Source: Candidatus Desantisbacteria bacterium CG1_02_49_89 (GTDB lineage: Bacteria; Desantisbacteria; UBA1551). Taken from it: DNA of 31,488 bases. The stretch spans positions 1 to 31,488 of the forward strand of contig MNUP01000040.1 of the NCBI GenBank assembly GCA_001871075.1, written 5' to 3'. A program made the position numbers and the translations under genes. Position 1 is the stretch's first letter; the number at the start of each line of letters is the position of its first letter. Shown in pieces: positions 29,355 to 31,488 of the stretch. The notes beneath the pieces were generated by a model, which saw nothing but the letters and a program-made list of their open reading frames with translations, did no database searches and was not told the origin of the DNA.

Positions 29355-29567
29355 TTATGAATTATGAGTTATGAGTTATGAATCAACGGCATGGAATTAA
29401 TTGTCCCAAAGGGACTCCGTATCCCCGACGGTATGTCGGGGCATCGGAGTAACTCAGAGCTTTAGCTCTGATTCATAACTTTGCCCTTCGGGCAACATTC
29501 TCGTGCGGTTTTGCAGAATGTTTTCGAATTCCATAATTCATAATTCATAATTCATAACTCATAATTA
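29353..29567. repeat. Element with inverted ATTATGAAT arrays, downstream of amrB
   Basis: ATTATGAATTATGAGTTATG (from 29354) and the reverse-oriented CATAATTCATAATTCATAAT array (from 29532) enclose a nested hairpin (29414-29450: ACTCCG and CGGAGT outside CCCCGAC and GTCGGGG) and a CAGAGCTTTAGCTCTG phrase. Same architecture as 28331-28493. Confidence 0.65.
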
Positions 29568-29578
29568 AGGAGTTGGAT

Positions 29579-30103
29579 ATGCGACGATTATGGGCGCCGT
29601 GGAGGGCGAAATACATCCTGGGTTCCAAGGGTTGTAAAGGGTGTTTCCTGTGCAGGCACGCGAAAGAAAAGAAAAAAGACAGGAAGAACTACGTGATACT
29701 GCGAAGCAGGTACTGCTTTGCAATCCTAAATCTTTTTCCGTATAACAACGGCCATACGATGGTTACACCGTACAGGCATATAAGAGAAATGGAATATTTA
29801 AGTGACGCGGAAATGCTGGACTTGATAAAGACCACGTCAAGAGTGATCTCAATGCTCAAGAAAACGTTAAAGCCGCACGCCTTCAACGTGGGAATGAACC
29901 TGGGCCGCGTCGCGGGGGCGGGGCTTGAGGGCCACTTCCACATCCACATCGTCCCCAGGTGGAACGGGGATACGAACTTTATGCCGGTGATCGCGGGCAC
30001 CAAGGTCATATCGATGTCGCTCGAAGACACTTATAAAAAATTGAAAACAAAGATTTCCACCATGCAGTCCCGATATAAAACCGGGACTAAACGCAGGGGC
30101 TAA
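29579..30103 (+). CDS. HIT-family nucleotide hydrolase/phosphorylase-like protein
   Basis: 174 residues from ATG 29579, with AAGGAG 6-11 nt upstream (a TTG at 29573 overlaps this site and is unlikely). It starts RRLWAPWRAKYI, typical of Ap4A-phosphorylase-like HIT proteins, then CFLC (22-25), NNGHTMVTPYRHI (57-69) and the histidine triad GHFHIHIVPRW (His119, His121, His123). The cysteine pair with downstream histidines suggests a structural zinc. HIT proteins act on dinucleoside polyphosphates or nucleotide conjugates in the cytoplasm. The last residues (SRYKTGTKRRG) are encoded by a hairpin-forming repeat and look like an added tail. Confidence 0.92.
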   Translation: MRRLWAPWRAKYILGSKGCKGCFLCRHAKEKKKDRKNYVILRSRYCFAILNLFPYNNGHTMVTPYRHIREMEYLSDAEMLDLIKTTSRVISMLKKTLKPHAFNVGMNLGRVAGAGLEGHFHIHIVPRWNGDTNFMPVIAGTKVISMSLEDTYKKLKTKISTMQSRYKTGTKRRG

Positions 30104-30166
30104 TGCACGAAAGCACTCCGCCCGTCTTTAAGCGGGCGAGACTTCGCCCATCTAAAAGGATGGGCG
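30066..30166. repeat. Three consecutive hairpins at the HIT gene end
   Basis: AGTCCCG/CGGGACT (30066-30072 with 30082-30088, inside the gene), CGCCCG/CGGGCG (30119-30124 with 30133-30138) and CGCCCATC/GATGGGCG (30145-30152 with 30159-30166). They may end transcription, but no long U-tract follows. Confidence 0.5.
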
Positions 30167-30218
30167 AGGAAAGCACGAAAAAAGACTTTTTCACAGGGAA
30201 CTTCGAAAGAGATTTAGA

Positions 30219-30339
30219 TTCCGTCTTACGTCGTAAGTCGTACGTCGTGCGTTTCACGTCGAACGTCGTACGTCTTGCGTCGTGCGCATGAATCTTTTAA
30301 ACGTATGACCTACGACATACGACGGTATTTACGTAAGAC
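30219..30339 (-). repeat. 121-bp long inverted repeat, copy 2
   Basis: Exact reverse complement of 3752-3872, with a degraded extension to about 30365. Short frames across it here and at copy 1 share the same C-terminal translation only because of the repeat, so they are not genes. Confidence 0.85.
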
Positions 30340-30570
30340 ACTCGACACTAGACAAACGACTGTATTTTAAATCCCGCTCGAAGATCCCTGTAAAAGATTT
30401 TTTCAGGGCTAAAGCCCTGAGTTACCTTCTGTGTATTCAGTGATCTCAGTGGCAAAACCGTGTTAACCTGCCTGCCCGCCGCAGCTGGTCGTGCTTACAG
30501 GAGAACCCACAAATGGCGTAGGAGGGTGTTCACCTGTGGTTAAAAATGTTTTTTAGAGGAGGAATTCTTT
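30340..30570. other. Repeat-rich gap upstream of the partial secreted gene
   Basis: Holds the AAATCCCGCTCGAAGATCCC phrase (about 30369), CAGGGCTAAAGCCCTG plus AGTTAC (30404-30425), and a strong ribosome binding site AGAGGAGG (30555-30562). No gene or clear promoter was found. Confidence 0.5.
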
Positions 30571-31488
30571 ATGAAAAAAACAATGATATTTATTTTCATA
30601 TTTTCAGTGGTTGTTTTGTATTCTACGGTATGCGGGGCGGCGAAAGTTCTGGACGTGCCGGGCATAGCGGAGGCGGAGGACCCCGAATACGTCGAGCATC
30701 TTAACGGGCTGGGCAATGTTTCGGGCTGGTGGGCTTTCTGGAGCAACGGCTCCATCAGCGTCAAGTTCAGCGTAAAGGAAAACGGCCTTTACAAGCTCGC
30801 GGTGCAGGCCGCGGGGACGGCCGCGTTAAACCCCGACACGCAGGAGAAATGGCCTAAAATGCTGGTCGAGATGGAAGGCGCAAACGGCAGTTCAGAGTGG
30901 GAAGTGAAAGAGAGCATGGGAAGCCCCAAGGTTTATTACACGGACGCGCTGGTGTTTGAGAAGGGCGAATATTCAGCCCGTATTTCATTCATAAACGATT
31001 ACGGAAGAGCGGGGGAAGACAGGAATCTTTTTATTGACTGGGTGGGAATAGGCCCTGTGGCGGACCGGGACGCGAAGCCGGCGCTGACCCTGGGCGAGAA
31101 ACTGCTCCAGGAAGACAAGCAGGCAGTCGTGCCGGACTGGGTTTTTGACAGGGAAAAAACCGCAAAATCATGGAAGGTGTGGAAGGACTGCAAGCTGGAG
31201 CCGGGAAAGGAGACCCTTAAGGTTAATGCCCTGGAAAAGGAGCCGCTTGCAATGGCTCCGCGCACGGAATTCAAAGCGGAGGACCTGAGCTGGATCACGT
31301 TGGTCATGAAGGCTGACAAGGGCACAGCAGGCGAAATACTGTGGTTCGTAAAAGGAAAGTCCGGCGTCGCAAGGCATGAGTTCCCGGTCATAGCGGACAA
31401 CCAGTTCCATACATACGTGATAGATATGTTCTCAGATCCCGGGTGGGAAGGCACGGTTGAGGGGATCGCGGTGCGCCCTTCAAACGCA
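30571..31488 (+). CDS. Secreted two-module carbohydrate-binding-like protein, truncated by the window end
   Basis: ATG 30571 with AGAGGAGG upstream opens a frame that stays open to the last base, 306 codons, with no stop. A Sec signal peptide (KKTMIFIFIFSVVVLYSTVCG) precedes module 1, from about IAEAEDPEYVEHL to LFIDWVGIGPV. Module 2 runs from VPDWVFDREKTAKSW to the edge (VEGIAVRPSNA). Order and landmark sequences match residues 245-548 of the giant protein: AIEAEHDD, IDWFGIGPV, IPMWEFDEAGNTEGW, FHVYNIDL. Module 1 resembles CBM6/35-like jelly rolls. In the giant protein these modules are followed by a CARDB-like and a GH99-like domain, so the missing C-terminal part may be similar; that is a prediction. 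Confidence 0.8.
   Translation, partial: MKKTMIFIFIFSVVVLYSTVCGAAKVLDVPGIAEAEDPEYVEHLNGLGNVSGWWAFWSNGSISVKFSVKENGLYKLAVQAAGTAALNPDTQEKWPKMLVEMEGANGSSEWEVKESMGSPKVYYTDALVFEKGEYSARISFINDYGRAGEDRNLFIDWVGIGPVADRDAKPALTLGEKLLQEDKQAVVPDWVFDREKTAKSWKVWKDCKLEPGKETLKVNALEKEPLAMAPRTEFKAEDLSWITLVMKADKGTAGEILWFVKGKSGVARHEFPVIADNQFHTYVIDMFSDPGWEGTVEGIAVRPSNA

Noticed and set aside
1-31488. Possible CRISPR array among the many tandem repeats
   Set aside because: The tandem words are 7-16 nt, degenerate and contiguous, with no unique spacers of constant length, and no cas gene is present.

Overview
The window looks like a chromosomal segment of an uncultivated Gram-negative bacterium. Supporting signs are a probable outer-membrane beta-barrel protein, a lipoprotein with a clear lipobox, several Sec-type signal peptides and good AGGAGG-type ribosome binding sites. 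Coding sequence is moderately GC-rich. Almost every intergenic gap is packed with short palindromes and degenerate tandem 'word' repeats (7-16 nt units). That texture recalls genomes of poorly cultured candidate phyla such as Omnitrophota-like lineages, but I cannot fix the taxon from the sequence. All genes called are on the + strand.

Layout. Positions 131-2575 hold a surface-polysaccharide pair: a SAM-dependent methyltransferase and a polyprenyl glycosylphosphotransferase. A porin-like secreted protein (2844-3581) and an SDR-type nucleotide-sugar epimerase (3884-4816) follow. After a repeat-rich gap come tRNA-Lys(TTT) and the dominant feature, a 12.8 kb gene (5563-18369) for a ~4270-residue secreted protein. 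That protein combines carbohydrate-binding-like domains and a GH99-like catalytic-type barrel with a ~785-residue super-repeat (Ig-like, LamG, unknown beta domain, Ig-like, CBM-like, unknown beta domain) present a little over three times. Its signal peptide (5469-5591) lies in a different reading frame, so the gene is frameshifted at its very start in this sequence.

Positions 18615-22917 carry small or housekeeping genes: a four-cysteine mini-protein, a TIM-barrel aldo/keto-reductase-like protein, a SagB-type nitroreductase with a membrane anchor, a PilZ-like protein, and a lipoprotein overlapping a coiled-coil membrane protein. A Phd/RelE-type toxin-antitoxin pair with a near-consensus promoter (23251-23843) is followed by tRNA-Glu(TTC). 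Next are a small secreted beta-sandwich protein, a DEAH helicase fused to a DEDD exonuclease (resembling a single-chain MrfA-MrfB repair machine), an AmrB/MEMO1 protein and a HIT protein. The window ends inside a second secreted protein whose two domains match residues ~245-548 of the giant protein.

How they fit together. The envelope theme dominates: polysaccharide synthesis genes, an outer-membrane protein, and at least three secreted proteins built from related carbohydrate-binding-like modules. The most unusual non-coding features are a 121-bp perfect inverted repeat pair (3752-3872 and 30219-30339) spanning most of the window, a ~180-bp leader duplicated upstream of two unrelated genes, and repeat words that appear to have entered coding sequence, including the hydrophobic core of the giant protein's signal peptide.
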